This document shows, one piece after another, positions 44,689 through 54,289 of a DNA stretch of 64,000 nucleotides. Both the position numbers and the translations under genes were made by a program. Within the stretch, counting starts at the first letter, position 1; the number at the start of each line of letters is the position of its first letter. Origin of the DNA: Thalassocella blandensis (GTDB lineage: Bacteria; Pseudomonadota; Gammaproteobacteria; Pseudomonadales; Cellvibrionaceae); assembly GCA_902141825.1 (NCBI GenBank), contig CABFPG010000002.1:310001-374000 (forward strand), in the 5' to 3' direction. The notes under the pieces are model-generated. The model saw nothing but the letters and a program-made list of their open reading frames with translations. It was not told where the DNA came from and did not search any database.

Positions 44689-47034
44689 TTACAAATCAGA
44701 GACCCGATTATAATCATATATTCCAAAATTAACGGGCTCCTCTTCTTTCGCTGAGGCATGAATATAATCACTGAACTGCCAAAAATCCTTATTGGTTCTT
44801 CTCACTCCAAAATCAGCAACCAGCTGATGTAAAGCCTGCTTGTCAGCAATATGCGTGATTGCGTGGGTAAAATTAGCTAGCTGTGAGCGTTTAGCGTGTA
44901 AAAATACATTCGGATAAGCACCAACCAGACCACGCAAAACCGATACACCATCCTCTTGCTTCAAACGTCGATCCTCGTTCCCAAATAAATGTGAAATATT
45001 GGTATAGGCATTATGATGGATAATGGTGAAATTCTGTCGCTTTCCGCTCGCATCATCTTCAAGCACTAAAAACATGGTCTGAGGGAATTTGGCAGCATTC
45101 AATCCCTTTATCTGGTTGATGGAGGCCAACAACCCTAACGCCTCCTTATCCAAATCAGCCTGAGCAATTTCATATTTCGTCTCTGCAACCGGTTTCATTT
45201 CGTCTTTCAAATACCCATACAATTCCTGTAGCCGATTATCGGTGTGATAAGTAATTTCCGAATCCCCTAGAAACTCTACCTGATGCCCTTTGATATATTT
45301 CGCAACAGGGCTTATCGCTCCGCGATACCATTTATCCAACACTTCTTGACGATGACCTTTTGGCAGCAATGCAAGGAAATTCTCTTCCCCTTCCATTCGT
45401 AAGAAGTCCATATAAATTCGGGTATTTAACTGGTGACCTAAATTGCCAAACACATCGAACCCGGCAACTAACAAATAGTGAATTCGTTCTAATAAAGGGT
45501 AAGTGATTATCCAGGCACTTTGCGGAGTTTCGCCTTGCAGCCCCTTCACTACAGTCGCACTGTCAAAATGACGATAAACCGTTAAACTGGCATTTTTATT
45601 TTCACCCTCTCCATGCCAAATAAGATTGAAATCCAATGGGATTTTCCCAACTGCATTTTCATTTAGATATTGTATTTTTGCATTACGATAATCCTTTTCT
45701 TTTTCCGCGTAGGCCAACCAATGCGTAGGAAAAGCATTAGCTCCGTGCTCTGCCGGCAAGTTCATCTCATCAAAAACGTTTTCCATAAACGCTTCATCGT
45801 CGGTTGACATATCTATTTCAGGCTTTACAAAGACCACCCAGAAATAGTCATGAATTACGTTTAACGCCGTTTGTCCGCGACATACCGACCCCTTGATAAA
45901 ATTCATAATGGTGAATTGCGCTTCATCCAATAAGAATCGATACCGTATATCCGTGGGAATTGCCGCAAAAGATTTAAAAGGATTTGCCGCTATTTTCAAG
46001 TCATAGCTGGGTAAAGCTGAGACTTCATAGGCGGACTCCAGGAAGCTTTTTTGCCACCGAGACTGACGCGCCTCATCCAGCAAATAAGGCAAATGCGTTT
46101 TATTCACAATCGTCTCCTGCACCGGGCGGAAGCGGTAATATACCCGCTCAACCTCTGGGTCCATAAACGGCATACGTGTAAAAATACCCTGTATTTGTTG
46201 CCCAGGTGGGGTTGAGGAACGCACCAGTTCGAAAAACGCAGGAGTCGCATCCTGCTTAAAATATATATGCGCAGCAAACAAATGCTCATAGATATATCTC
46301 GACATCAACTGCGCTTTCAAGGAATCTTGATTCAAGAACGCTTCCCACTGATCAATAGATTTTCCATGTTGTGCAATGGTGGAGTCCCCTGCCTGATATG
46401 GCATGCCCTCCTGCAACCAGGCCATCAATGTCGCATGCTCTTTCTGACTCACACCAGGAAAACCATAGGGCATCCCCCAAAGCGGATATTCCTCTTTGTA
46501 TTTGGGATATTCAGCAATATTTACACATTGCTGATCGCGATTAAGCGATAAGTCGAAAGTGTCATACAACACACTATTGTCAGGTAGAGGATGCGCCTGT
46601 TTCTGTAATAACATTTGCGCCAACACACTGGTTTCAATGTTGGCTTGAGGCGTGTTCGCTCGTTCATTTAACACGGGGAAGAACCCTTTTTCTCTCCAGG
46701 CAGGCGTGCTGAAGGCATCCTCAAACAATCGCGACGGTGCCTGCGCTAGAACTCGACTGGCATCGTATACTTTGTCCTTACTCGCCCCTCGAGCCAAACC
46801 GTCATAGGCAGTGAGTTTCAATTGGCAAGGTGCGTCATAACAGGCATGACAAACAACACAACGGTTATCTAAAATCGGCTTAACGTCGTGCCAGTAATCT
46901 ATTTGGCCGGTAAGAGGTGGTGAATCCAACTTTGCTGGTACAGCTTCACCAAAACGCTGATTAAAATCTTGAATTAGCAGAGCACTACACCCTGCCATAA
47001 AGAAAACTACAACCACTAATCCAATGCGATACAC
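44689..47034 (-). CDS. cti: Fatty acid cis/trans isomerase
   Basis: 781 residues from a GTG at 47034, which is needed to include the signal sequence. The N-terminus MYRIGLVVVVFFMAGC has a lipobox-like end (MAGC), so it may be a periplasmic lipoprotein. Then comes YWHDVKPILDNRCVVCHACYDAPCQLKLTAYDGL: a single c-type heme site CxxCH (~58-62) in the context typical of Cti. The length matches Pseudomonas and Vibrio Cti (~760-780). The enzyme converts cis double bonds of membrane phospholipid acyl chains to trans without shifting position, which stiffens the membrane during solvent, heat or salt stress. No partner gene is adjacent; the small lipoprotein upstream is separately described. Confidence 0.92.
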   Translation of the reverse strand: MYRIGLVVVVFFMAGCSALLIQDFNQRFGEAVPAKLDSPPLTGQIDYWHDVKPILDNRCVVCHACYDAPCQLKLTAYDGLARGASKDKVYDASRVLAQAPSRLFEDAFSTPAWREKGFFPVLNERANTPQANIETSVLAQMLLQKQAHPLPDNSVLYDTFDLSLNRDQQCVNIAEYPKYKEEYPLWGMPYGFPGVSQKEHATLMAWLQEGMPYQAGDSTIAQHGKSIDQWEAFLNQDSLKAQLMSRYIYEHLFAAHIYFKQDATPAFFELVRSSTPPGQQIQGIFTRMPFMDPEVERVYYRFRPVQETIVNKTHLPYLLDEARQSRWQKSFLESAYEVSALPSYDLKIAANPFKSFAAIPTDIRYRFLLDEAQFTIMNFIKGSVCRGQTALNVIHDYFWVVFVKPEIDMSTDDEAFMENVFDEMNLPAEHGANAFPTHWLAYAEKEKDYRNAKIQYLNENAVGKIPLDFNLIWHGEGENKNASLTVYRHFDSATVVKGLQGETPQSAWIITYPLLERIHYLLVAGFDVFGNLGHQLNTRIYMDFLRMEGEENFLALLPKGHRQEVLDKWYRGAISPVAKYIKGHQVEFLGDSEITYHTDNRLQELYGYLKDEMKPVAETKYEIAQADLDKEALGLLASINQIKGLNAAKFPQTMFLVLEDDASGKRQNFTIIHHNAYTNISHLFGNEDRRLKQEDGVSVLRGLVGAYPNVFLHAKRSQLANFTHAITHIADKQALHQLVADFGVRRTNKDFWQFSDYIHASAKEEEPVNFGIYDYNRVSDL

Positions 47035-47140
47035 GCAACAAGCCCCCGAGGTTTCAATTTACATTCATCATGAATTGTAATTGAATCGGGCGCGAAGGCA
47101 TACCAGCCGGAAAAAACGGGAATTCTAGTGTGCGGTTTGT

Positions 47141-47356
47141 TTACGGCGTATTGACGGTGAGTGAGAGTGTGGAGTGTTCGTTCAGCTCAGCGGTGTTTTG
47201 CTTGGCAGATACTGCTGCCGTACTGATAAATTCGCCGTAACCCGCTTCACCGGGGTTAGTCGTTGACGAGCCGGAAAGATACGCGTTACACGCAGACAAG
47301 ACAGCGCCAAAAGCTATAAACGAAATTCGGAATCCTAACGTTTTTTTGAGCAACAT
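47141..47356 (-). CDS. Small predicted lipoprotein
   Basis: 71 codons. The N-terminus is a basic start followed by a hydrophobic stretch and a lipobox, FGAVLSAC, so cleavage before the Cys and lipid attachment are likely. The mature part is ~48 residues, rich in Ser, Thr, Ala and Glu, ending LSLTVNTP. I recognise no family. It precedes cti by 107 bp on the same strand and follows the GH19 terminator. The lipobox makes it more credible than a random frame, but conservation is untested. Confidence 0.5.
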   Translation of the reverse strand: MLLKKTLGFRISFIAFGAVLSACNAYLSGSSTTNPGEAGYGEFISTAAVSAKQNTAELNEHSTLSLTVNTP

Positions 47357-47458
47357 AAGCCAGCCTTTATTGTTTGTTTTCTAAACACAACAAAGTCTAA
47401 TGGACGATCATTGCCTTTTTATGACAGCAAATTCTGTTTGGATTAATATCATGCACTC

Positions 47459-47488
47459 AAAAAAAAGCCTCCTATCGGAGGCTTTTTT
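47459..47488 (-). terminator. Intrinsic terminator after GH19 chitinase
   Basis: AAAAAAGCCTCC and GGAGGCTTTTTT form a 12-bp stem with a TATC loop and A/T tracts on both sides, 22 bp past the chitinase stop. Confidence 0.9.
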
Positions 47489-47509
47489 GTATTACGTAAA
47501 GATTGTCAC

Positions 47510-48961
47510 TTAACAGCGTAGATTACCACCAGTACTAACTCCCAGCGTATTGCTGATTTCCTGGAAGTAGCGAACTCGCGCATCTACCTGTGCTGGGTTA
47601 CCACCATTACATTCCAAAGCCCCATTAATCGAACGGATTGTTTCACCAAAGCCCGCTCCGTTCACAATCGCGTTGTGAGGAGTCATGGAACCAGCGCCAG
47701 TTTGCGTCATCCAGAACCAAATGGCAGTTTTCCATGCGACTTTGGAGTCCTGCTCAACAATTTCAGGGTTACGACGCAGATCCAAGCCCAAGGCAGCACC
47801 GGCCGCACAGTAGTTACCGTTCCAGCTCAACTGGATAGGACCACGACCATAGTACTTTTTACCCGGCTCACAAGGACAGGTGCTGGGGTTTCCATCCCAG
47901 TCGCCACAGTACTCACCCATGGCTATTTCACGTGCATAAACAAAGCTGCCAGTTTCATGCTTAAAGTTGGCAAGTGCTGCGGCCAGTTCACGCTTTTGCA
48001 CTTCAACACTTCCCTGCTTGGCAAAGCCAGGGTACTCATTTACCGCATCAACAAAGCCTTGGTAGGTATAAAGCGCGTGACGATTAGGGAACATCTGGTC
48101 AAACTGCTGGCGAGAAATATGGAAACCATTGCTGCCGCCGCTGCTTGAACTCGAGCTACCACCTGACGAGCTTGAAGAACTGCCACCACCGCAGGTAGTC
48201 GGGTCCCAAAACCAGGTGCTAATAGTGGGATCGTATCCAGGGTTCTCATGTACCGCGACATAAGCGCTTCCCTGGAACATGACTTTGTCTCCAGGATAGT
48301 AATAACCGCTGGCACTCCAAGCGGGGCAAGAACCGCCGCCGCCACCGCCGCCGCCAGCGGTAACCTTCATAGACGAAATCTGATCGTTAAAGTTAACACT
48401 GCCTGATACGTTGTCATTTAAGCAACTGTCATCACCTGAAATAGTCACTGAGGCCCCAGTGAAATGGTGATGCTCAAACAGGGTCACGCTATAACCTGCA
48501 GACACTCGAATAGATGAAGCCTGGTCGTTAGGAACGCCCTTTTGCTGAAGGTTTACCAAATCAAAGTCGCCGGCATTAAAACTGACCGACCAGCCACCGT
48601 AGTTACAGTGTTCATATACCGTTACAACACCGCCGCTGGCACCGCCAGAAGAGCTCGTCGAGCCACCAGAACCACCACTGCTGGAGCTTGAGCCAGAACC
48701 GTTACATGAACCCAGGCTGTTCCAGGCATCGCCCTGAGCCCAGCCAACACCAGGCTCGTATGCGCCGCCTATCTGGCACCAACCACCTACCTTACACTGA
48801 TAGGCATTGCCATTGTTCTGCACGATTGCACCATTGCCATAGCCTGTGCCCGCCTGAAACTGCGGCACGCCGGAGCAATTGTAGGAAAAAGCGTTTAGAG
48901 AAAGGGTTGAAACGGAAAGCAAAAGCGATGCCTTCACCAACGGGGAATTGAATAATCGCAT
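47510..48961 (-). CDS. Multidomain GH19 chitinase with two chitin-binding modules and a beta/gamma-crystallin domain
   Basis: 483 residues. Signal peptide 1-26; CBM5/12-type module ~27-86 (QAGTGYGNGAIVQNNGNAYQCK and WAQGDAWNSLGSC); poly-Ser linker; beta/gamma-crystallin-like domain ~111-203 with two Greek-key units (VTVYEHCNYGGWSVSF and VTLFEHHHFTGASVTI); Gly tract; second CBM5/12 ~212-258 (YYPGDKVMFQGSAYVAVHENPGYDP); poly-Ser linker; GH19 catalytic domain ~278-483. The catalytic Glu is in FKHETGS (~336), and GRGPIQLSWNGNY is the conserved substrate-cleft motif. GH19 enzymes invert the anomeric centre while cutting chitin. AGGTAG precedes the ATG. It is secreted and monocistronic. The crystallin domain is the unusual part; such domains often bind calcium. 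Confidence 0.93.
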   Translation of the reverse strand: MRLFNSPLVKASLLLSVSTLSLNAFSYNCSGVPQFQAGTGYGNGAIVQNNGNAYQCKVGGWCQIGGAYEPGVGWAQGDAWNSLGSCNGSGSSSSSGGSGGSTSSSGGASGGVVTVYEHCNYGGWSVSFNAGDFDLVNLQQKGVPNDQASSIRVSAGYSVTLFEHHHFTGASVTISGDDSCLNDNVSGSVNFNDQISSMKVTAGGGGGGGGSCPAWSASGYYYPGDKVMFQGSAYVAVHENPGYDPTISTWFWDPTTCGGGSSSSSSGGSSSSSSGGSNGFHISRQQFDQMFPNRHALYTYQGFVDAVNEYPGFAKQGSVEVQKRELAAALANFKHETGSFVYAREIAMGEYCGDWDGNPSTCPCEPGKKYYGRGPIQLSWNGNYCAAGAALGLDLRRNPEIVEQDSKVAWKTAIWFWMTQTGAGSMTPHNAIVNGAGFGETIRSINGALECNGGNPAQVDARVRYFQEISNTLGVSTGGNLRC

Positions 48962-49759
48962 AAACTACCTCATTGTCTGGGTTGGACTTGCGCACTATTT
49001 GAATTGCTATATGTGCTTAATTTTTATCTAAAACAACAACTTACTATCGTGTTCTCTACTAACACTGGAACAGATTCCTGCTTTCACACAAGCAATTGGT
49101 TCTTTCGTTCTGCCTGCGTTTTTTGTTAGACGATTACCCTTTCCTTTTCCCGCCTGTTTTTTTACACCTGTGATCCTGTTTTTTTCACCTGCAAGGTCAC
49201 ATTCGAAGCGTCAGCGGTTTACCAAGTTTTTTCAGCTCATCTATGAGTGAATGCGCTGTGTTCTTTTATTGGTATTTTTTGTTTGCTAATGACTGTTTCT
49301 AGATCGTTTTGTTTATGCGTTTTGCTGCTTAGGCCACTTGGCTAAACAAGTTTCTTGCCTGGCTTGCGTGTACGAATTCCAACAGAACTAAATGGGTATT
49401 TCATTGAATATCGGTACGCATACGACTGCCGAATTGCACACTAGAGTGTTTGTAATTTTCAGTCAGGCCAAAACCGTTATAGACATGAACGGATAAGCAA
49501 GTACCTCACAATCACACCGTTTTATTCTTAGTTATTCACAGTTGGTTGATGTGCCTGGAGGTTGCGTTATTTGATTATCTTTGGCGCATTATGACGCAAT
49601 AATGCTTTTGAGGTCAAAAATTATTAGTGAAGTTGTTCAAAAAACAAAATTTCAGATGGGATTTTGATCGACACGAAAATTCCGCCGGCAAACTGCGGGT
49701 GTTTCTCCTTTTGGGAATGTCCTTTTGGGAATATCCTTTCGGACATCAAATAAAATCCT
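48962..49759. other. ~800-bp gap upstream of GH19 chitinase
   Basis: The gap must carry the chitinase promoter and the 3' region of the kinase gene. At 49151-49191 a ~19-bp direct repeat, cctgtttttttacacctg / cctgtttttttcacctg, occurs twice in tandem. No credible gene is present; a 136-codon plus frame beginning at 49627 runs antisense into the kinase gene and has no recognisable features. Confidence 0.5.
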
Positions 49760-52495
49760 TTACTGCGCATCTTCAGCTTTTTCCAGATATTGCTTTAACA
49801 CCTGCAGCGTCGTCTCAAAGCAATTCGATAATTTCGGTATTGCAGATACTAACTCATCCCTCCTTGTCTCTTTATCTGTACAACACTGCTCACACATCAG
49901 CGCAATATCCATCAATTGAAGTGCTCCCATATTCCCTGCCACACCTTTTAGGCTGTGGGCGCCCTTCCGCACAGCGTCATAATCCTGTTGCTCATACGCT
50001 GCGTGCAGCTGTGCGAGTTCCTCCGGCGTGTTTTTAATAAATAATCTGATCAGATTAATTAACCGATCCTTTTTGCCCCGGACTCGACGCAACGCAGAAT
50101 GCTCGTCCCAGATCACGCTAACCGATTCCTCCGCGGGAACTCTACTGGTACTTTCCACAGGATCACTAAAGGTTTCAGCAGCATGGTTCTCAAGGGGTGC
50201 TTGCTCTTTGGTTGCTTGCTCTTTGGTTGCTTGCTCTTTGGTTGCTTGCTCTTGGGCTGTTTGTTCAATGGCCGCCTTCTGCAGGACTGCATCCTCAGAA
50301 ATTAACCTTACATTACCCAGCCACTGCGTCAGCTTTTGTGCAACATCATCCACATCCAAAGGCTTAGGTAAGAAATCATTCATACCCGTGTTCAAGCATT
50401 TTTCTTTATCACCCGCCATCACATTTGCAGTGACTGCCACAATAGGAATGTAACGATATTCCTGACCGCAAATACCCGAACGAATTTGACGTGTGGCTTC
50501 ATAGCCGTCCATTACCGGCATTTGGCAATCCATCAATATGAGGCCATACAACTCCCCGGTAGTTCTGGAGGTGTTGAGCTGATCCAGGGCCTCTCGACCG
50601 TTTTCAGCAATATCACACGTTAATCCAAACTCTTCTAAAACTCCTTCCGCCACTAAGCGATTCACTTCATTATCTTCCACCAGCAAAATCTTTCGCGAAG
50701 CGCTGCGTACTGTTAACGGTTTTCCCTTGTTGGTTGGCGAAAGCAAGGCTTCTTGTGGTTGAGCCACGGCAGACGAAGAATCCCATTGACTGACGGTCAG
50801 AGACTTCAGTACCCGGCTTAAACTATTAGACGTCACAGGCTTAAAAAGCTGAACATCACATTGTTGACGGTCACTAGCGAGCGGGTCTGTGACCACCTCC
50901 TCCCCTATGGGTGTCAGCAACACAATTTGCACTTTCGCGAATTCGGGTTCTTGTCTTAACGTTATCGATAATTTTACACCCTCTTCATTTTCAACATGCT
51001 GATCAACAAAGACCGTAGTAAAAGTTTGATTCGCCGTTTTTTGCGCTCCCTGATCATGCAGCGAGTCGTACAGAATAGAGATGGCAGAGGCATGGTCGAA
51101 AGCCTGATACACCGTTGCGCCCCAACTTTTAAATTGCTTCGCCAACACATTATTCGCACTGAGATTTCCATCAACAATAAGAATATGATGATGCTTCAAG
51201 GATATTGGAGCGCTCACAGCGGTCAATTCGCCAACTGCAGCCAGGGTCGCTGTCGCAGTAAACTCAGAACCATAACCCACTGCGCTGTTTATAGCGACGT
51301 CGCCCCCCATCATTTGAGAGAGGTGCTTAACCAAACTAAGTCCCAGACCCGCACCACCAAAGCGCCGTGTGGTAGAGGTATCCACTTGAGAAAAGGATGA
51401 AAATATTTTATTGAGGTTTTCTTTTGCTATGCCAATACCCGTATCTTTTACAGAACACTGGAAAAGATAGTGTCCGGGGTCCGCTTCAGACAACTGACAT
51501 TTCAATACTATTTCACCATGCTGAGTAAACTTTATAGCGTTGCCAAGCAAATTCATGATGACTTGATGTAATCGCCCGGGGTCTCCTTTCACTTTTGCAA
51601 CAGGAATATTTGTCACATCTAATACAAACTCTAAATTTTTTTCCTGAGCACGTACCCCCATGCTTGTAGCGATATCAGTTATCAGCTCAAGCAAATCAAA
51701 CTCAACCTGCTCCAAGGCCATTTGACCCGCCTCAATTTTAGAAAAATCGAGAATGTCGTTCACAATGCTTAATAAATTTTGTGCGCTGGTCAAAGCCAAC
51801 ACGGCTTGCTGACGTTGCTGATCGTTCAATGGCGAACGCTGTAACAATCGCAACATGCCGATCACACCATTGATGGGGGTTCGCACTTCATGACTCATGT
51901 TCGCCAGAAACAAATTTTTGGTTCCGAGTGCTTCTTGCAGCTCCTCGTTTTTTAGATGAAGGCGCGTTCTCATAATGGCGACCGAATTACACAAAGACGT
52001 CAGGACCGCAACACACATGGTGAACACAAACCACATCACCAGGCGATCCATGCTCGACACACTTTCGTTCTGCAAAAGAAAGGAAGCGGTTTGCTGACAC
52101 GCGAAACAGACAGAAATCACCAGAGAATAGACGATAAAATCTTTCCCATTCATACGGAAGATGCCGAACACCATGATCAAAAACAGCAGGAGCAACAATA
52201 ATTCATAGTGCCCTTGCACAATCACCATCGTTAAAATGCAAGACAGTGACGCCCAGTACATTTGCGGCAATGTTAAAGAACCGTCGCGATAACGATCGGA
52301 ATAACCGCTGCCTACTGCCCATAAAAACCAAGCATTGACCGACCAGAAAACAAGGAAAATAACAACCAACGGACCAGGACCAAGCGCCACCTGACCCAAC
52401 ATTTGCGCATATGCAACAATCAGGCACAACACCAGGCCACCGGAAGCGGCCAGAAGTGAATGAGTGAATCGAATACGGTGTCGCTTTTCCATCAT
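49760..52495 (-). CDS. Hybrid sensor histidine kinase (TM-HisKA-HATPase-REC-REC-HPt)
   Basis: 911 residues. About six hydrophobic segments fill residues 14-165, with no large periplasmic sensor, so the signal is probably sensed in the membrane. HisKA with FLANMSHEVRTPINGVIGM (His ~201); HATPase with NLLGNAIKF, DTGIGI and GGAGLGLSL. The first receiver (~445-575) is degenerate in its acidic pocket (LIVDGN) but keeps an Asp in VFVDQHV. The second receiver (~610-735) is canonical (LLVEDNE, LILMDCQMPVMDG, Asp ~656). A Gln/Glu/Thr/Lys linker contains tandem EQATK units. The HPt domain has AHSLKGVAGNMGA (His ~846). This is the BarA/ArcB-type phosphorelay layout. The cognate response regulator is not in the window. 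Confidence 0.92.
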   Translation of the reverse strand: MMEKRHRIRFTHSLLAASGGLVLCLIVAYAQMLGQVALGPGPLVVIFLVFWSVNAWFLWAVGSGYSDRYRDGSLTLPQMYWASLSCILTMVIVQGHYELLLLLLFLIMVFGIFRMNGKDFIVYSLVISVCFACQQTASFLLQNESVSSMDRLVMWFVFTMCVAVLTSLCNSVAIMRTRLHLKNEELQEALGTKNLFLANMSHEVRTPINGVIGMLRLLQRSPLNDQQRQQAVLALTSAQNLLSIVNDILDFSKIEAGQMALEQVEFDLLELITDIATSMGVRAQEKNLEFVLDVTNIPVAKVKGDPGRLHQVIMNLLGNAIKFTQHGEIVLKCQLSEADPGHYLFQCSVKDTGIGIAKENLNKIFSSFSQVDTSTTRRFGGAGLGLSLVKHLSQMMGGDVAINSAVGYGSEFTATATLAAVGELTAVSAPISLKHHHILIVDGNLSANNVLAKQFKSWGATVYQAFDHASAISILYDSLHDQGAQKTANQTFTTVFVDQHVENEEGVKLSITLRQEPEFAKVQIVLLTPIGEEVVTDPLASDRQQCDVQLFKPVTSNSLSRVLKSLTVSQWDSSSAVAQPQEALLSPTNKGKPLTVRSASRKILLVEDNEVNRLVAEGVLEEFGLTCDIAENGREALDQLNTSRTTGELYGLILMDCQMPVMDGYEATRQIRSGICGQEYRYIPIVAVTANVMAGDKEKCLNTGMNDFLPKPLDVDDVAQKLTQWLGNVRLISEDAVLQKAAIEQTAQEQATKEQATKEQATKEQAPLENHAAETFSDPVESTSRVPAEESVSVIWDEHSALRRVRGKKDRLINLIRLFIKNTPEELAQLHAAYEQQDYDAVRKGAHSLKGVAGNMGALQLMDIALMCEQCCTDKETRRDELVSAIPKLSNCFETTLQVLKQYLEKAEDAQ
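50197..50252. repeat. In-frame 15-bp tandem repeat within kinase linker
   Basis: Three near-exact units of gcttgctctttggtt, plus a partial fourth, encode repeated EQATK in the linker between the second receiver and the HPt domain. The 15-bp period keeps the frame, so copy-number change would lengthen or shorten the linker without disrupting the protein. Confidence 0.85.
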
Positions 52496-52838
52496 GAGTC
52501 AACGAATTGCCAGAACATAGGATCAGAGGTTGTAGATACAGTATAAGCGTACTTGCAACGCATAATTAGCATGTCGTCGCTTCTTATTACCAACTCACCT
52601 TCACCCTGCAGTGATTGACGTGGTGATCACCATTTTTGATGCCAACAAGACGCCAGGGGCACACCCGCTGGTACGCTACTCACCGCAACCGAATACAAGA
52701 GAAAATTTCGCACTTACCAGATGTCGACGATATAACCAGACCGACTTTGAGGATATTTCTCATACGCACTTTTGTAATAAGAATGAAACAATTAAACGCT
52801 AGATTCTCCGTTTGTTTGCTATAGTCAGGTTGTAAATC
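52496..52838. other. Divergent promoter region of kinase and PstS/OmpA gene
   Basis: The gap between divergent genes includes a perfect 12-bp palindrome tggtgatcacca (52621-52632), a possible operator. I see no gene here. Confidence 0.45.
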
Positions 52839-54251
52839 ATGCAAATTATTCAGAAGCTAGCCACTTTGGTACTACTTTACTCTTGTACCCTGTTTTCGGC
52901 ACCCCTTTCCGCTCAGACTCTAAACGATATTACTGCCAGTCCTAATGGCCATTTATTCAGCATTCACGGCTCGAATACGATCGGCGCGCATTTAGCACCG
53001 GCCTGGGCGATGCAATATCTGGAGCAGCGCGGCGTCTCTGAAGTAAAGCTGATTGAACGCGCAGAAAACGAAACGCGTGTGGAAGGCCTCTTCGAACAAA
53101 CCAAAGTCTACATTGATATCTATGCACATGGCTCCTCCACGGGATTTAAAGCCATGAAACAAGGCCAAGCGGAAGTCGCTATGGCGTCTCGTGCGATCAA
53201 AGACAGTGAAAACCAGTTGATATCGTCTACCGTGGACCTTCGCGATCAGGAAAATGAACACGTCGTCGCGATTGATGGTCTTGCGATAATCGTCAATGAG
53301 AAGAACCCCGTCAACGACCTTACCATTGAACAACTGCGCGACATTTTCTCTGGCAAAATTAAAAACTGGAGCCAGGTCGGCGGAGCCAATGCAACGATTG
53401 TTGTACATGCGCGTGATGATAAATCAGGAACCTGGGACACCTTTAAATCCCTTGTGCTCGACAAGCATTACCCACTTTCTAAAGATGCTACTCGCTTTGA
53501 ATCGAATGATCAGCTTGCCAGCTTTGTTTCTCGCCAGCGTAATGCTATAGGCTTTGTCGCTCTTGCATCGGTTAGCGCAGTAAAAGCGCTCAACATTTCC
53601 GATGGCAAAAGCCTGAAACTTTCCCCCCAACACTTAACCATTGCCACTGAAGACTACCCTCTTTCCAGACGGCTATATATGTACACGCTGCCAGACATAC
53701 AAAACGAAGTTGCCAAAGATTTCGTGAAATACGCCAAAAGTCAAAGCGGCCAGAAAATAGTAGAAAACATCGGATTTATATCGCAAAACCCGCTGAGCAT
53801 TGCAGGCACAGTTCCAGAAGAAGTACCGCAGGGCTATGCAAACCTGGTTGAAAAAGGGCATCGCCTATCCATTAACTTTCGTTTTGAAACGGGAAGCGCC
53901 GAGTTGGATAACAAAGCAAAGCAGGATATTCAACGTTTAGCCGAATATATGAAGCTTCCAGAAAATCGTGACAAACGCGTGCAACTAATTGGTTTTGGTG
54001 ATTACAAACAACGAGAAACCTTAGCCTTGGCATTTTCCAAGCTGCGTGCTTTAGCGGTTAAGTCTGCACTGCATCGAGAAGGTGTATCAGTAGAGCCGGT
54101 TAAAGGATTCGGCTCCTACCTGCCGGTCGCCTCCAATGATGGCGAAAACAAGATTCGCAATCAACGTGTTGAGGTTTGGCTGTTTGATCAGGGGCACACG
54201 CTTTATCAAGATAAAAATACGCAGGAATCCACAGCACTTACAAACCTCTAA
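52839..54251 (+). CDS. PstS-like phosphate-binding domain fused to OmpA peptidoglycan-binding domain
   Basis: 470 residues. Signal peptide ~1-25 ending SAPLSAQ. Residues ~35-325 are a type II solute-binding domain of the PstS class: FSIHGSNTIGAHLAP matches the phosphate-binding strand/loop, followed by AHGSSTGFKAMKQGQAEVAMASR, VNDLTIEQLRDIFSGKIKNWSQVGG and DDKSGTWDTFKSLVL, all typical PstS landmarks. Residues ~345-465 are an OmpA C-terminal domain (INFRFETGSAELDNKAKQDI, VQLIGFGD, NQRVEVWLF), which binds peptidoglycan. It is a periplasmic protein tethered to the cell wall and not a freely diffusing transporter component. No Pst permease genes are nearby, so a role in sensing or buffering an anion is possible. 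Confidence 0.87.
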   Translation: MQIIQKLATLVLLYSCTLFSAPLSAQTLNDITASPNGHLFSIHGSNTIGAHLAPAWAMQYLEQRGVSEVKLIERAENETRVEGLFEQTKVYIDIYAHGSSTGFKAMKQGQAEVAMASRAIKDSENQLISSTVDLRDQENEHVVAIDGLAIIVNEKNPVNDLTIEQLRDIFSGKIKNWSQVGGANATIVVHARDDKSGTWDTFKSLVLDKHYPLSKDATRFESNDQLASFVSRQRNAIGFVALASVSAVKALNISDGKSLKLSPQHLTIATEDYPLSRRLYMYTLPDIQNEVAKDFVKYAKSQSGQKIVENIGFISQNPLSIAGTVPEEVPQGYANLVEKGHRLSINFRFETGSAELDNKAKQDIQRLAEYMKLPENRDKRVQLIGFGDYKQRETLALAFSKLRALAVKSALHREGVSVEPVKGFGSYLPVASNDGENKIRNQRVEVWLFDQGHTLYQDKNTQESTALTNL

Positions 54252-54289
54252 CGCATATAAAGAACGAAAATTCCGTTTAAAATAAAACC

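Noticed and set aside
49627-50037. 136-codon plus frame at the end of the kinase gene
   Set aside because: It is antisense to the HPt coding region; the kinase reading is far better supported.
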